This document shows positions 23,508 through 35,200 of a DNA stretch of 64,000 bases, piece by piece; position 1 is the stretch's first letter; each line of letters starts with the position of its first letter. Source of the DNA: Phragmites australis (taxonomy: Eukaryota > Streptophyta > Magnoliopsida > Poales > Poaceae); assembly GCF_958298935.1 (NCBI RefSeq), contig NC_084927.1, positions 28,284,001 to 28,348,000 of the forward strand, given 5' to 3'. The notes beneath the pieces are model-generated. The model had not been told where the DNA came from, did not search any database, and saw only the letters and a program-made list of their open reading frames with translations. The translations under genes were made by a program, and so were the position numbers.

Positions 23508-25991
23508 CTACGGGTAGAAGCGTCGGAGATGCTCGATGTTCCACGGATTCGGGAGTGGCTGTCCTTCCTCCGTCGCCAACCTGAAAGAACCTGCCCGGGG
23601 GACTGCGATCACGGTGAAGGGACCTTCCCACACAGGGGATAGCTTATTCATTCCTTCGCGCGACTGGACGCGTCGGAGAACTAGGTCCCCCACCTCGAGA
23701 GACTGGGCCCGGACATGGCGCAGATGATAACGCCGCAGACTCTGCTGATACCGAGCCGCCCGGACAGCGGCACGCCGTCGGCGCTCTTCCAGGTAGTCCA
23801 CGTCGTCGCGTCTTTGCCGCTCCTGCTCACCCTCAGAGTATGCATGCACTCGAGGGGAGCCCAGAGTGAGCTCGGAGGGGAGGACCGCTTCGGCGCCATA
23901 GACGAGGAAGAAAGGAGTCTCCCCGGTGGCGCGGCTTGGCGTAGTCCGATTGGCCCACAGCACGGCTGTCAGCTCGTCTACCCATCCCTTCCCGTGCTTA
24001 GCGAGCACGTTATAGGTCCGGGTTTTGAGGCCCTTCAGTATCTCCGCGTTGGCGCGCTCGACCTGCCCGTTACTCCGAGGATGAGCGACGGAAGCGAAGC
24101 AAAGCTTGATGCCGAGATCTTCGCAATAGTCCCCGAACAAGGCACTAGTGAACTGGGTGCCGTTGTCGGTGATGATCCGGTTCGGGACACCGAAGCGGCT
24201 CGTGATGCTGCGGATAAACTGGAGCGCCGTGTTTTTGGTCACCTTGACGACTGGGACCGCCTCCGGCCACTTGGTGAATTTGTCGATAGTGACATATAGG
24301 TATGCATAGCCCCCGACTGCTCGGGGGAATGGACCCAGAATGTCCAAACCCCAGACCGCGAAAGGCCATGACAGGGGAATGGTATGGAGAGCCTGAGCTG
24401 GCTGGTGAATCTGCTTTGCATGGAACTGGCACGCCCTGCAGCGCCGAACCAGCTCGGAAGCATCCTGGAGAGCTGTAGGCCAGTAGAAACCTTGCCGGAA
24501 GGCCTTCCCGACCAGCGTACGGAACGATGAATGGCCACCGCACTCGCCCTCGTGGACCTCAGCGAGAAGATCGCCGCCTTCTGCCCGAGAGATGCATTTC
24601 ACGAGGACACCTCCTGCGCTACGCCGGTAGAGATCCCCATCTACTATGGCATAGCGCCTGGACTGCCGAGCAACTCTTTTGTCAGACGCCTCATCCTCGG
24701 GTAGGAACTTTTCTTTCAAGTACCCTCGGATGTCAGACATCCACGAGACATCTTGAGAACATTCGGCGAGCACAACGCACTCGCCGGACGGCGGCGCCCT
24801 GACGGGGCTTCCCACTGAGGGCACCGCCGGGGTCCCCTGAATTGAGTTCGAGGTTTCCCCTTCATCCTGTTCGGCAGGCAGGACGGAAGGCCGTGCGAGT
24901 CTTTCTTCAAAGACTCCGGCAGGGACGCGCGCACGTGAGGAGGCCAGGCGAGAGAGCTCCTCGGCCGGAGCATTGTCGCGGCGAGGGATGTGCCGCAACT
25001 CCAGGCCATCGAAGCGTCTTTCGAGCTTCCTGACCGCAGCCACGTACGCCGCCATTTGAGGATCCGTGCACTGGTACTCCTTGGATACCTGGTTGACGAC
25101 CAGTTGGGAGTCCCCCTTGACCAGGAGGCGACGAATCCCGAGCCCCACCGCAGCCCGGAGGCCAGCGATGAGACCTTCATATTCCGCCATGTTGTTGGAT
25201 GCGCGGAACTGCAACTGTACGACGTACCGGAGCTCTTCACCTGTTGGGGAGGTGAGAACCACTCCGGCCCCTGTGCCTTTAAGCGAGAGGGAACCGTCGA
25301 AGTGCATGACCCAGTCCCCGGGCGCGTCGCGCCCGGGATAGGTGGAGATCTCTTCTGGGACGACGCAGGGGACGGGCGTCCATTCTGCCAAGAAGTCGGA
25401 GAGTGCCTGGCTTTTGATTGCCTGGCGACAGACGAAGTGTAGGTCGAACTCCGCCAGCTCAACCGCCCATTTGACAACGCGCCCGGTGCCTTCCCGGTTC
25501 CGGAGAATGGGTCCCAGTGGATAAGTGGTAACCACCGAGATCTTGTGCGCCTGGAAGTAGTGGCGCAGCTTCCGGGAGGCGATGAGCACGGCATAGAGTA
25601 GCTTCTGCGCCTGGGGATACCTTGTCTTGGCCTCCCGGAGGACCTCGCTGACGAAGTACACCGGTCGCTGTACCCGGCGGGCCCGGATGGTGGCCCCACC
25701 CGGGGGGCTGCCACAGCCCCCACGGTCGGCGGTATGGTCGGGGCTGGCCGGGCATTCGGGCTCGATTCCTTGGCTGGGAAGAGCAGTGTGTTCGGGCTCG
25801 ACCCCTTGCCCAGGGGGAGCCGCGAGGACAAATGAGTGGTCGGGGGCCTCTGGGAGCTGGGACCCAGCACCCGGCCCCGAACACTCGTCGCGCTCCACCA
25901 CCAGTACTACGCTCACAACCTGAGGAGTGGCCGAAACGTAGAGCAGCAGGGGCTCACCTTGATAAGGAGCCACCAACACGGGTGGCGAAGT
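23508..25991 (-). pseudogene. Tat pol: RNase H, second RNase H domain and integrase
   Basis: The same minus-strand frame as gag and RT, open for 823 codons after the stop at 25992-25994. It begins with the RT-linked RNase H ([20 protein letters not shown]). The second, archaeal-type RNase H follows ([39 protein letters not shown]), a Tat-lineage feature. Then integrase: a zinc-binding HHCC region ending CRACQFHAK, and a core with DxxxxxP (LDILGPFP), TDNGTQF and the SNGQVERAN glutamate block. The C-terminal part ([13 protein letters not shown]) ends at HLRRFYP. No chromodomain. This segment by itself has no stop; it is dead because of the upstream lesions. Confidence 0.9.
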
Positions 25992-25994
25992 AAG

Positions 25995-26960
25995 TTACTT
26001 CTTTAAGTCGCGGAAGGCCTGCTCGGCCTCCGGCGTCCAGTCAAAATGACCGGATTTCTTCAGAAGCTTGAAGAGGGGGAGCCCTCGCTCCCCGAGCTTG
26101 GAGATGAAGCGCCCGAGGGCTGCCATGCAGCCGGCGAGGCGCTGGACTTCCTTGAGTCGAACCGGGGGTCGCATCTGCTCGATGGCCCGGATCTTCTCTG
26201 GATTGACCTCGATCCCTCGGCCAGAGACCAAGAAACCAAGGAGCTTGCCCGCCGGCACCCCGAAGACACATTTCTCCGGGTTGAGCTTGAGGCGGGTAGA
26301 GCGGAGACTGTTGAAAGTCTCGGCAAGGTCCTCGAGCAGGGTGGCGCGGTCTCGGGTTTTGACCACGAGATCGTCGATGTAAGCCTCGACGTTGCGGCCA
26401 ACCTGCGAGTTAAGAGTGATACGAATAGCGCGCTGGAAAGAGGATCCAGCGTTGCGCAGGCCGAAAGGCATTGACATGTAGCAATAAGTCCCCACCGGGG
26501 TAGTAAAAGAAGTTTTTTCCTCGTCCCCCACGGCCATGCGAATCTGGTGATACCCAGAGTTTGCATCTAGGAAGCATAAAAGATCACATCCCGCAGTTGA
26601 ATCTATAATTTGATCAATGCGAGGTCAGGGGAAGGGATCTTTAGGACAAGCCTTGTTAAGGTCGGTGTAGTCCACGCACATGCGAAGCTTGCCGTTGGCC
26701 TTCGGGACGATGACTGGGTTTGCTAGCCAGTCGGGGTGGAGGACTTCTCGGATGAATCCGGCGTCGAGGAGCTTGCTGACTTGCTCGCGGATAAACTCCT
26801 GGCGCTCTGGCGCCTGCCGCCGGACCTTCTGCTTCACTGGGCGGGCGTCCGGACGCACGGCCAAATGATGCTCGATCACCTCCCTAGGGATCCCGGGCAT
26901 GTCGGACGGTTGCCAGGCAAACACGTCTACGTTAGCCCGGAGGAAGGCGACGAGCGCGCT
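25995..26960 (-). pseudogene. Tat pol: reverse transcriptase
   Basis: The RT blocks are recognisable in order: NPVIVPKANGKLRMCVDYTD, the LNKACPKDPFP block, SFTTPVGTYCYMSMPFGLRN and the catalytic EAYIDDLVVK with YIDD. An in-frame TGA at 26622-26624 interrupts the conserved stretch after DPFP, where a leucine is usual. A TAA at 25992-25994 ends it after FRDLKK, where tyrosine is usual. Both are single-base changes in otherwise conserved sequence. Confidence 0.9.
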
Positions 26961-26963
26961 TTC

Positions 26964-28740
26964 CTATTTGCTGCCCAGGTCGATGCCGATACGGACAACC
27001 TGGGTAGCGTCTTCGCCCACCTCGACCTCCTTCGTTGGAACAGAGGTGTCGGCGGCGAGTCGGGGTCTGGATGAAGAGGGTCCCGGGCCCCCTGTAGAGC
27101 TATCAACCTCGGCCTGCGCTGAGAGCAGAGCCATGTATGATTGTTCAGCGCAGGAGACGGCGCCGCCGGAGTCGGCGATCACGGAGATAGAGCCTGCGGG
27201 GCCGGGCATCTTAACCGTAAGGTATGCATAATGCACGGCCATCATAAACTTGGCAAGCGCCGGACGCCCGAGGATGGCGTTGTAGGGGAGAGGGAGCTCC
27301 GCGACATCGAAAAGGACGCACTCCGTGCGGAAGTTGTCCCGGCTCCCGAACGTGACAGGCAACTCAACCTGCCCGAGGGGCAGGGAGTGCCCGGGGGTTA
27401 CTCCACAGAAGGGGAGTGACGGCTTTAGGCGTTGGGAAGATACTTGTAGCTTCTCAAAAGCCTCCTTAGAAAGGAGGTTGAGGCCAGCACCACCATCGAT
27501 CAGTACCCTGCCGACCTTGACATTGCAGACAGTAGGGGATACTACCAGAGGTAGCCGTCCCACGGCTGCAGTACTGGCGGGGTGATCAGCCATGCTAAAG
27601 GTGATCGAAGTATCCGACCATCTTAGGGGCCTTGTGACCTCCTCGCTTGGGGTTGCCGAGCACACTTCGCGTCGCATGACCTTGATGCCACGGCGCGAGC
27701 AGGGTGTGTAAGCGCCCCCGTCGATGAAGGCGACCGCATGCTCGGGCTCCTGGAAGCCGAGCTCGGCGTTGTTGGGGACGACCTCGGTATCGCCTCCTCC
27801 ACGGGACTCGTCGCGCTCCCTCTGGCGCTGCTCCACGAGTCCTTTGACCGTACGACACTCTGTGAGGTCGTGCCATCTGGTCAGGTGTATGGGACACCAT
27901 TTACCTGGCTTGGGCCCCGCGGGAGCGGGGGCCCTCGCTGGAACAGGAGCTCGGCCAGGGGTCGGGGCTCTTGCTGGAGCTGGTGCCCTAGCCGGTGCCG
28001 GGGCCCTCGCGGGCACAGAGGCCCGAGGAGGAGCCCGAGCAGGGGCCCTGATGGGGCGCCGATCGACACCCGACCGACGCTCTTGCCTGTGATCGGGCTC
28101 TTGCGGCACCCTGTGAGCGGGGACTTGGGCTGGCTCAACGGGAGCGGCCTCGCGCTTCCTTCTCTTTTTCTTTTCCCGCTTATCAGAGCGGGAAGAACTT
28201 GGCTGGTCGGAAGCGAGGCGAGGAGCATGCCACGCCTTGGCCTCCGCAGCCTTGGCGCACTTATCGGCCAGTGCGAAGAGTTCCGCAGTGGTCTCGATCT
28301 CGTGCGTACCTAGCTTCTCGAGCATCCGCTCATCACGGACGCCCTGCCGGAAAGCAACAATAACAGCATGGGGGGCCACTCGAGGAATGGTGTTGCGAAC
28401 CTGGCTGAAGCGCTGTATAAAGTGCCGTAGCGTTTCCCCCTCCTGCTGTTGGACGGCATGAAGGTCGCACTCCAAACCGGGGCGCGTAAACGTGCCCTGA
28501 AAGTTGGCCACGAACTGGTGGCACAGGTCATCCCAGGAGCCGATAGACCCTGGGGGTAAGTTCATAAGCCAAGAGCGGGCGGAGCCCCTCAGGGCAACAT
28601 GAAAGTAGTTTACCATCACCTTTTCGCTGCCTCCGGCCGCTTGGACGGCCGTCGTGTAGATCTGGAGGAACTCGACGGGGTCGATGGACCCGTCGTACTT
28701 CTCCGGCAGCTCGGGGCGGAACTTGGAATTCTTCAAGGAT
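26964..28740 (-). pseudogene. Tat gag and protease (5' truncated)
   Basis: The capsid-like Retrotrans_gag domain (FHVALRGSARSWLMNLPPGS, then FQGTFTRPG) is followed by a long Pro/Ala/Arg-rich linker of repeated APARAP units. A zinc-knuckle variant follows (CPIHLTRWHDLTEC, a C-H-H-C pattern) and an aspartic protease with VLIDGGAGLNLL. The first part of gag is missing: upstream of about 28740 the frame runs into LTR sequence. The frame stops at TAG 26961-26963, where the family has glutamine, and gag-protease is in the same frame as RT, so the intact element made one polyprotein. Confidence 0.88.
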
Positions 28741-29991
28741 GTATCTGGTTCCAAGGGGAGAGTCGTTTACAAAGAGCTTGAGGCTCTCGTGTTCTAGCTT
28801 GGCTTGAGCTGGTTCGAGCGTCTGCGTCCTCTTCTTCACACACTTCCGGTCCCTCTTTTACGTGTTCTCTATCCTTTCCTTTTATAGGCGCGCCGACCTC
28901 AACATATCCTGAATGGGAAAGAGGGGATGCGAATGCCAAGGGGCCACGGAGAAAGGCGTAATCATTTCGTCTTGGCGAAGTGACAGGGGCGGTGGAGAAA
29001 GGCGGCGCGCATTCGACCACCCGCCACTGTGGAAGCCCTCGGGCGCCATAAAGGGGGCCCGCCGGGCAGCCTCAGAGATGACCGGTGCGCCCACCCTGTC
29101 TTGTTCTTCCGCCATGGCAGGGTGGCAGACGGAGCGCTTCGATCTTGGCAGCGTTATCCCGAGGCACCCGGATGAAACGGGACGGGACCCGTGCATTTAA
29201 TGGACCCACGCCCCCCCTGCCAGTGCATTGTAGGGTCTGACACTGGGGCGTGGGCAGCTGAGAATGTCAGGATGTCGGGATGTCAGGCCACGCGTGCCTA
29301 TTAAATGCGGCATTGGGCCTTTGACTGGATGACACCCTGACGACGGGACCCTTCGGGTCGTCGAATGATCTTGCGCGAACCTTCGGGGAACCGAGTCCTC
29401 GGGGGCTGCCACGTGCAGCCCCGAGCACTCTCCCCCGAGCACTTGAGTGAGACCTTCGGGGAACCGAGTCCTCGGGGGCTGCCACGTGCAGCCCCGAGCA
29501 CTCTCTCCCGAGCACTTCGGTGGGACCTTCGGGGAACCGAGTCCTCGGGGGCTACCACGTGCAGCCCCGAGCACTCTCTCCCGAGCACTTCAGTGGGACC
29601 TTCGGGGCACCGAGTCCTCGGGGGCTGCCACGTGCAGCCCCGAGCACTCTCTCCCGAGCACTTCGGTGGGACCTTCGGGGCACCGAGTCCTCGGGGGCTG
29701 CCACGTGCAGCCCCGAGCACTCTCTCCCGAGCACTTCGGTGGGACCTTCGGGGCACCGAGTCCTCGGGGGCTGCCACGTGCAGCCCCGAGCACTCTCTCC
29801 CAAGCACTTCCTTCTTGGTATTTGGGCTCTGCGGATCATCGGGGAACTAGGGTGCTCGGGAACCAGAGGCGGCGGCCCCGAGCACCTTCTCCCGGGACTT
29901 AGCTTCTTCTTACCTTGCAGGGTGGTGACATGTGGCGGATGGCCGACCTGGTCTCGGGACCTAGGGACCCCTGGTTCTGAATACACCGACA
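28725..29991 (-). repeat. 5' LTR, truncated at its inner end
   Basis: Aligns with 16851-18103 of the 3' LTR. The inner 241 bp (end of R plus U5), the primer-binding site, the leader and the start of gag are absent. Instead LTR and gag meet at ggaattcttcaaggat (28725-28740), a word present in the LTR at 16851-16866. The TATA box is kept at 28879-28886. Confidence 0.9.
29377..29814. repeat. Tandem ~73-bp repeats with G-box palindromes in the 5' LTR
   Basis: Six full-length units of the same repeat as at 17503-17932, with private changes (third unit gctaccacgtg, last unit cccaagcac). All six keep CACGTG. Confidence 0.9.
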
Positions 29992-29996
29992 GATAG
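29992..29996. repeat. Target-site duplication GATAG, right copy
   Basis: Follows the LTR end CCGACA and matches 16605-16609. With one copy removed, the transposase frame runs through the junction (NNDMKHY-LKSDFNI). Confidence 0.93.
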
Positions 29997-31363
29997 TGTT
30001 TCATATCGTTGTTTAGGCTCTCACTCAACTGTGTGCTTCGCATTCCCAAGGTGAAAACATCTTTCATATAGCATTCGACCCACTTTTCTCTTACCTTGAA
30101 GATATTATCAAGCCAAGTTTGTTTCTGTACCTTAGACCTAATTGTATTGAAAGCTTCTTCGAATCTTGTCTTGTCCTCATATTCATATATGCAAGCACTG
30201 AACTCTACAAGAAGATTTTATTCCTTCTTGCTGTGATTTGATAAATGTTTGATTGCATTTTGCAATATGTGGAAAGTGCATAATCCATACCATGCTTCTG
30301 GACATACATGTTCAATTGCCTTCCCCATTGCAATGTCTTGATCTGTATATATAGTTCTAGGTTGCTTATGATTATATGCTGACAGAGAAGTATCAAAAAG
30401 CCATTTGAAAGAGTCAAATGTTTCATCATATAGCAGAGAGGCACCAAAAACAACTGTTTCTCTAAAATTATTGAATCCAACGAATACATCAAATAGTCTA
30501 TGTTCCTTGTTTATTCCAAAAGTGGTGTCAAAAGTCAGAACATCACCGAAATATGCATAGTCAATAATCATTTTAGCATCAGCCCAAAATATATTTGTGA
30601 TTTGTTCTTCGTAGTCCAACTATAATGCATAATGAAACGATGGATTCTCAGTGATCCTATCTTGAAAATATTTCAACATGCTACCGGCTTCACCATACAG
30701 TAGCTCCCTTTGCTGCCTAGTATGCAAATAGTTTTTGTGTTCTCTACAACTGTAGCCAAGATTAGATGATCCGCCAAGTCATGTGCAGCTTTCGGTCCAA
30801 TGACTGAATCATCAGCAGTTTTCTTTTAATGGTGCCTCCTCCAAATTGCACGGTCATCAGGAAACCAAAGGGGTGCGAGACGGGGGCCTCAAGCTCCACC
30901 GGCTCGACTCGTTCCGTGTGGTCTTACCAACGTTCCTAATCATCAACAGTTTCGAATAAGGCCCCGTCTTATGTGATGGAATAAGATGGCACGTTTGTGG
31001 CAGCTGAAGCATGTGATTGTGCTCAAGAAAAAGGTCATATACTTCATAATTACCAGCTTCTCGATCAATTGTAAAGCCCATATGGTAAGCAGTCCTAGTT
31101 TCAGCTCTAAGCTGTTTAGTTAGTTGATCTCTTTTATCTGATCCCCGGTGACCTTCGTTGGAACAAACATATCTGCATGAAGTGATTTTTCCATCGAACT
31201 TACTTGAGTTCAAGTACCTTTTTCTGACATTGAGCCCAATCCGACCTCCATAGTACTCCCAAAAACTCCAAGCTTCATCCGGACTATTAAATTTCATGCC
31301 GATTTGAGGTACCCAACTAGGTATAACATTTCTCCTGTAAAGAACATGCACAAATTGGTGCAC
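29997..31363 (-). pseudogene. FAR1-like MULE transposase, N-terminal part
   Basis: Minus strand from about 31363. First the FAR1 DNA-binding domain (IGMKFNSPDEAWSFWEYYGG, RYVCSNEGHRGSDKR, EHNHMLQLP), then a degenerate linker (SMLKYFQD block at about 30670). The MULE transposase domain follows (NIFWADAKMIIDYAYFGDV, TFDTTFGINKEHR, IYTDQDIAMGKAI, WYGLCTFHILQN), then the MKDVFTLGMRSTQLSES block up to the insertion point. A TAG at 30620-30622 replaces the glutamine usual before LDYEEQI, and the 30850-30970 stretch has lost frame. The gene was therefore decayed, before or after the retrotransposon arrived. Confidence 0.8.
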
Positions 31364-31661
31364 TAAAAATAATTTACAAGTACTGCAAGAAGATGTTGGC
31401 TAGTATACAAACACTAGGGATTTCAAGGTTGCAAATCATATGATAAACAGTACACACACCAATCTCATAATTTATATCCTATCCTGTTAGATGCCACTTT
31501 GTGACCTTATACTGTGCACTAATCATAATTACATTATGGTGAAACATAATCATGCTTTTCACTTACCCGTTGGAACCTGCATTGGCCAGGTTTTCCTCCT
31601 CAATTGAACTGCAGTTGATATGTTTTTCCATTCCAACTTGCCACTGGCAACTAGGAACAAA

Positions 31662-31826
31662 GATGATGGACATAGTTCTTGTTGCTGTTCTTTGTGTTTG
31701 GCACAGAACACTTGTCTCCTCCCACGATTATGAAAATGGATGAGTTGCTAGAGTTGTTTTTGTTTGGATTTTGTGCGGCATGCTCATCTTCTACGATCCC
31801 TTCTCATCAATTCTTGTTTCTCCTGT
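31662..31826. repeat. MULE terminal inverted repeat, right
   Basis: Reverse complement of 15174-15318 with scattered differences; the outermost shared word is tttctcct(gt)atat. Confidence 0.8.
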
Positions 31827-31831
31827 ATATG

Positions 31832-33120
31832 CATACATGCGACGCAGGCGACCGTGCGCTCTGTTCTGGCGGCTATCACGTTGTTTTCCCGCCAAACAAA
31901 TACACCAATTGGGAGTGGAGCACTTCAAGCCTCAGTCCACTGGCGGAGCCCACATGTCGGACTGCACACCCCAGAGGAAGGGAAGTCAGAGGAGCCCGTT
32001 CCCCTACTCCCATAGCAACCGTTCATTGCGTCCAGCATGAATTTCCAATATTGAACCAGGCCAAAGTCTCGAGCTGGCTGACCCATAAATAGGAATCGCG
32101 CACCTTCATGGCTGTACCATACCCAGGTTGGAATCCCTCGATCGACCGGATGACACGACCATGAGTTTTTATTTTTACATTTTCTAATATTAATATTTAA
32201 ATAAATGGGTATCTGATGGAAAGATTTATATAAATAGGCGTTTACTATCCTCTAAAAGGACGGCAACTCTTTCAAAGGACGATTAGCATGCCACGGTGGT
32301 ACGGATACCTCTTACCGCCCTCTCAGAGAGTTGTTAGGCCCCACACTCCCCTTACCACTCTCTGAGAGGACGGTTAGCGCCCACGTCAGGCTCTCTAAGC
32401 GCCCCCCCCCCCCCTTATCGCCCTTGGGCCTTTGCCACCCTCTCAGGGGCGGTTAGCCCTCTACCACACGTCCCTCCTCACCCAACATATTATAAATAGG
32501 TTAAAAATCAGTCAAAATAGGCATTTAAATCTAGAAAAAAGAAAGAGAGGGGGTACTATTTTTATCTATGGATTTAGGATCTTGGTTTCTGATAATTTTT
32601 CTAGACTTATATTTTTTATTAGTAATTAAAATATCATTAGATTCAGAGTTTAGCGACATAATAGTAGTATATTATATGAGACCTAGGGTTTAACAAGGTA
32701 ATCAGAAAATGAAGTTTTTCTGTCTTTTGTAGTATATTATAGAGATCTATTTCAACATGATAGGATAGTTATCAGATGTATAGTTGTATTTATAGTACGA
32801 TAGTTTCGATTATCTAGATTCTACAAAATAATGATGTAGGTAATAATTATACATAATTAGAAACTGTATTAAGTAGACGGGGTTTAATTAGTTTAAATCG
32901 GTTAGTTTGCTTCAGAGCAATATTGATTTTAGCGAACTAAACATATTGTTAGGTGATCATCGGTTTCGGTAATTTTGTCAGAGTTTTGATAATCAGAATA
33001 TAGTTTTCCGGTATTAACGTTGGACATATTTTCGGATGATTCTAGGGATGTCCGATAAACTATATTTTTAGATATATTATGGTGAAGATCATATTGGTTA
33101 TGGTTCTAACAGTGTAGATC
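31832..33120. other. Spacer with degenerate ctctcagagag repeats
   Basis: No gene. Three related words (ccgccctctcagagagttgttagg, actctctgagaggacggttagcg, accctctcaggggcggttagc) lie between 32310 and 32460, next to a C-run at 32402-32414. The rest to 33120 is AT-rich. It may be the 5' part of the MuDR-like element that follows. Confidence 0.45.
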
Positions 33121-33123
33121 TCT

Positions 33124-35200
33124 CTGGATTTCAGCATATGGTCAAGAGACTTAGTAGAGCCAATGAGAGGACCAGAGTGGGCGTGTGCAAGTGGTTGATG
33201 CGCTATTTTCAACTAGATCCCCAACAACATGAGCTTAAGCTGAGAGCTGTGCTAAGCTGTGTTACTCAGGGGTACTTCAGGAAGCTTATCCCGATTAATA
33301 CGACATCTACTTAGAGTTAGTACGTAGATATAGCATGTGAATGTGGTCTCCCTCTTGTGCTACTAGCTGAGGTGTAACAGAAGGATCCAACAGAGAAAAA
33401 TGCTGAGGAAGTAGTAGCAGGAACAAGTCAAACAGTGGTGGATGAAGCATACCTGACAACTGTGGGGGACTAGCAAGACGTTAGGGATGTGCATGAGATG
33501 CAACCGAAGGGTGTAGCTGATGAGGGGAGCACGTCTCTAGCATAATTGAAGAGATGGAGAGGGAGGATCAAGAGCTCGAGGAAGCTATTGCCGATGAGAA
33601 TTCATCCGACAAGGAGGAAAATACGCATGTTCCTGCAGAGTGGAGGAATCAGGAATTTTTTATGCTAGTGGTCAGTGAGGGTCATCGAACACCGTGAGAA
33701 TATCATGAGAACGAGATGTCCCAGGGCGCTATGTACCCTATTAAGGAGGCTATTATTGATGCAGTGAAATTCTGGTCGTTGTCTCTTCGGAGGAAGTTCA
33801 AAGTTGTGAAGTCAAGCAAAAGGGAGTACGACGTCAAGTGTTTGGTGTTTGATTGTCCATGACGGGTGCACGCATTTAGGGGGAAGTGGGTTGACCACTA
33901 AGAGTGGTCAATAGTTAGAGAGCATAACTGTCACATTGAGAAAATAGAGTTGTCCCACAGGAACCTGTCATCCGCTTTTGTTGCTAATGTTATGTATGGA
34001 GAGATTGTGGACAACCTAAAGTATGAGCCACATTCAAAAATCCGTGCAATTGAGGAAATTTTTTAGTACACAATAAACTACTCAAGGCATGGCGGGCAAA
34101 ATAGAAGGCTACTGAGATAAGCTTTGGGACATACAAAAATTCATATAACAACTTACCACGTCAGCTAGTCACAATATGTGCGAGAAATCCAGAAAGTTAC
34201 TTTTACATCAAGCATTACCCCACGAGTGAGAAGCCTGAAAAGCAAGTATTGCAATGTGCTTTCTTTGCATTTGCAGCAATCATCAAGGCATTTAGGCACT
34301 ATCGACCCATCATTGGCTTGGACGGGACATTCCTCACTAGGAAGTATAAATGAAAAATACTGTCTGCAATTGGGGTAGAATGGAAACAGATGATATTAGT
34401 TCCTTGAGCGGGTCAAGCATGCTATTGTTTTGGACTGGCCTAATGTATGTTTGATTCATGATAGACATGTAAGGCTATCGTAGGCTTTGCTAGAAATGCA
34501 ATATGGCAGTGTTCGACGGTGTGTAAGAGCAAAGTGGCCTGACTTGAAGAGCAGGTTATGCATGAGGTATATGGGTGTAAACTTTTACAGATAATTCAAA
34601 AACAAGGACTTGATGAATCTTTTCAAGAAATTGTGCAGCTAAAACCACTAGAGAAAGTTCAACGCACTATAGGCATGACTAGACGAACTAACCATGAAGC
34701 AGACACTGGAGATGAGCCAGTTGCTCTTGGACCCATCGCAACGGATACTCCCTATATAGCAAGTAGGTCGGAGTCAACTGTTAGGAACTTTTCGCAGTGG
34801 ATACAAAATGAGTTAAGAGATAAATGGGCATTGATGTACGATATTGGAGGGGTAAGGTATGTGATAATGACAATAAATCTTGCTAAAATCTACAACTGGG
34901 TTATGCGAGGTACGAGGTCCCTCCTACTTGTTGGAATTGTTGAAAGCATTCTGCATGAAACTTGCAGATATTTCATTGATTGCTACACAGCTGCTTCAAA
35001 GGCAATGGCAGATAACTGTATGCTGTATGGATCGATGCTATGTGACTATATGGAGAAGGCCACAAAGAATGCACATATGCATAGCGCAAATCAGGAAGGA
35101 ACTGCGGAGCCTAGGTTCAATGTCTTGTGTCAGGATAAGGGTCATATGTAAGAGTGCGTGCGTAGGAATGGAACATGCATCTGTATGTGCCAGAAGCCAA
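33124..35200 (+). pseudogene. MuDR-type MULE transposase remnant
   Basis: Plus-strand reading in pieces. There is an N-terminal block (KRLSRANERTRVGVCKWL), an MuDR DNA-binding-like region (AVKFWSLSLRRKFKVVKS, VREHNCHIEKIELSHRNLSS) and MULE-domain remnants (SYFYIKHYPTSEKPEK, YRPIIGLDGTFLT). A C-terminal part is open for 197 codons at 34558-35151 (FSQWIQNELRDKWALMYDIG, NLAKIYNWVMRG, ETCRYFIDCY). Frameshifts and stops (for example TAG 34064-34066) break it repeatedly. It stops being MULE-like at CMCQKPK near 35200, before the usual SWIM finger is complete, where chromovirus pol begins. No TIRs were found. Confidence 0.72.

Larger units (their letters stand above)
16610..29991 (-). mobile_element. 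Tat-lineage Ty3/gypsy LTR retrotransposon with antisense gene
   Basis: 13,382 bp, transcribed leftward. The ends are TGTCGG...CCGACA with a 5-bp target duplication. In element sense the order is 5' LTR (29991-28725, truncated), gag, protease, RT, RNase H, a second RNase H domain, integrase (ends 23508), spacer, antisense gene (18621-21835, +), purine-rich tract, 3' LTR (18103-16610). The dual RNase H and the antisense gene are known hallmarks of the Tat (RIRE2-like) lineage. It is inactivated by three in-frame stops and loss of the U5/primer-binding/gag-start segment. About 16 substitutions separate the comparable ~1.25 kb of LTR (~1.3%); under the commonly used grass rate of 1.3e-8 this suggests roughly half a million years (inference). 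Confidence 0.93.
15169..31831 (-). mobile_element. Mutator-like element encoding a FAR1-like transposase, split by a retrotransposon
   Basis: The ends are inverted copies of one another. 15174-15310 and about 31670-31826 share, on opposite strands, ggagaaac(g/a)agaattgatgag, aagggatcgtagaagatgagcatgc, ctctagcaactcatccatttt and cgtgggaggaga. Between them lies a minus-strand gene with FAR1 DNA-binding, MULE transposase and SWIM domains. Without the 13.4-kb insert the element would be about 3.3 kb. The TIRs show that this is a transposon rather than a domesticated FAR1/FRS host gene. Outer ends are uncertain by a few bases and no 9-bp target duplication was found. The coding part is broken, so the element is not autonomous now. 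Confidence 0.8.

Noticed and set aside
24716..25870. 384-codon frame antisense-phase to pol and other long frames in 23.5-28.5 kb
   Set aside because: Shadows of the gag-pol polyprotein frame, which has all the recognisable retroelement motifs.
15833..31363. Domesticated FAR1/FRS light-signalling gene
   Set aside because: Long terminal inverted repeats bracket the gene and it is broken; a MULE transposase is the simpler reading.
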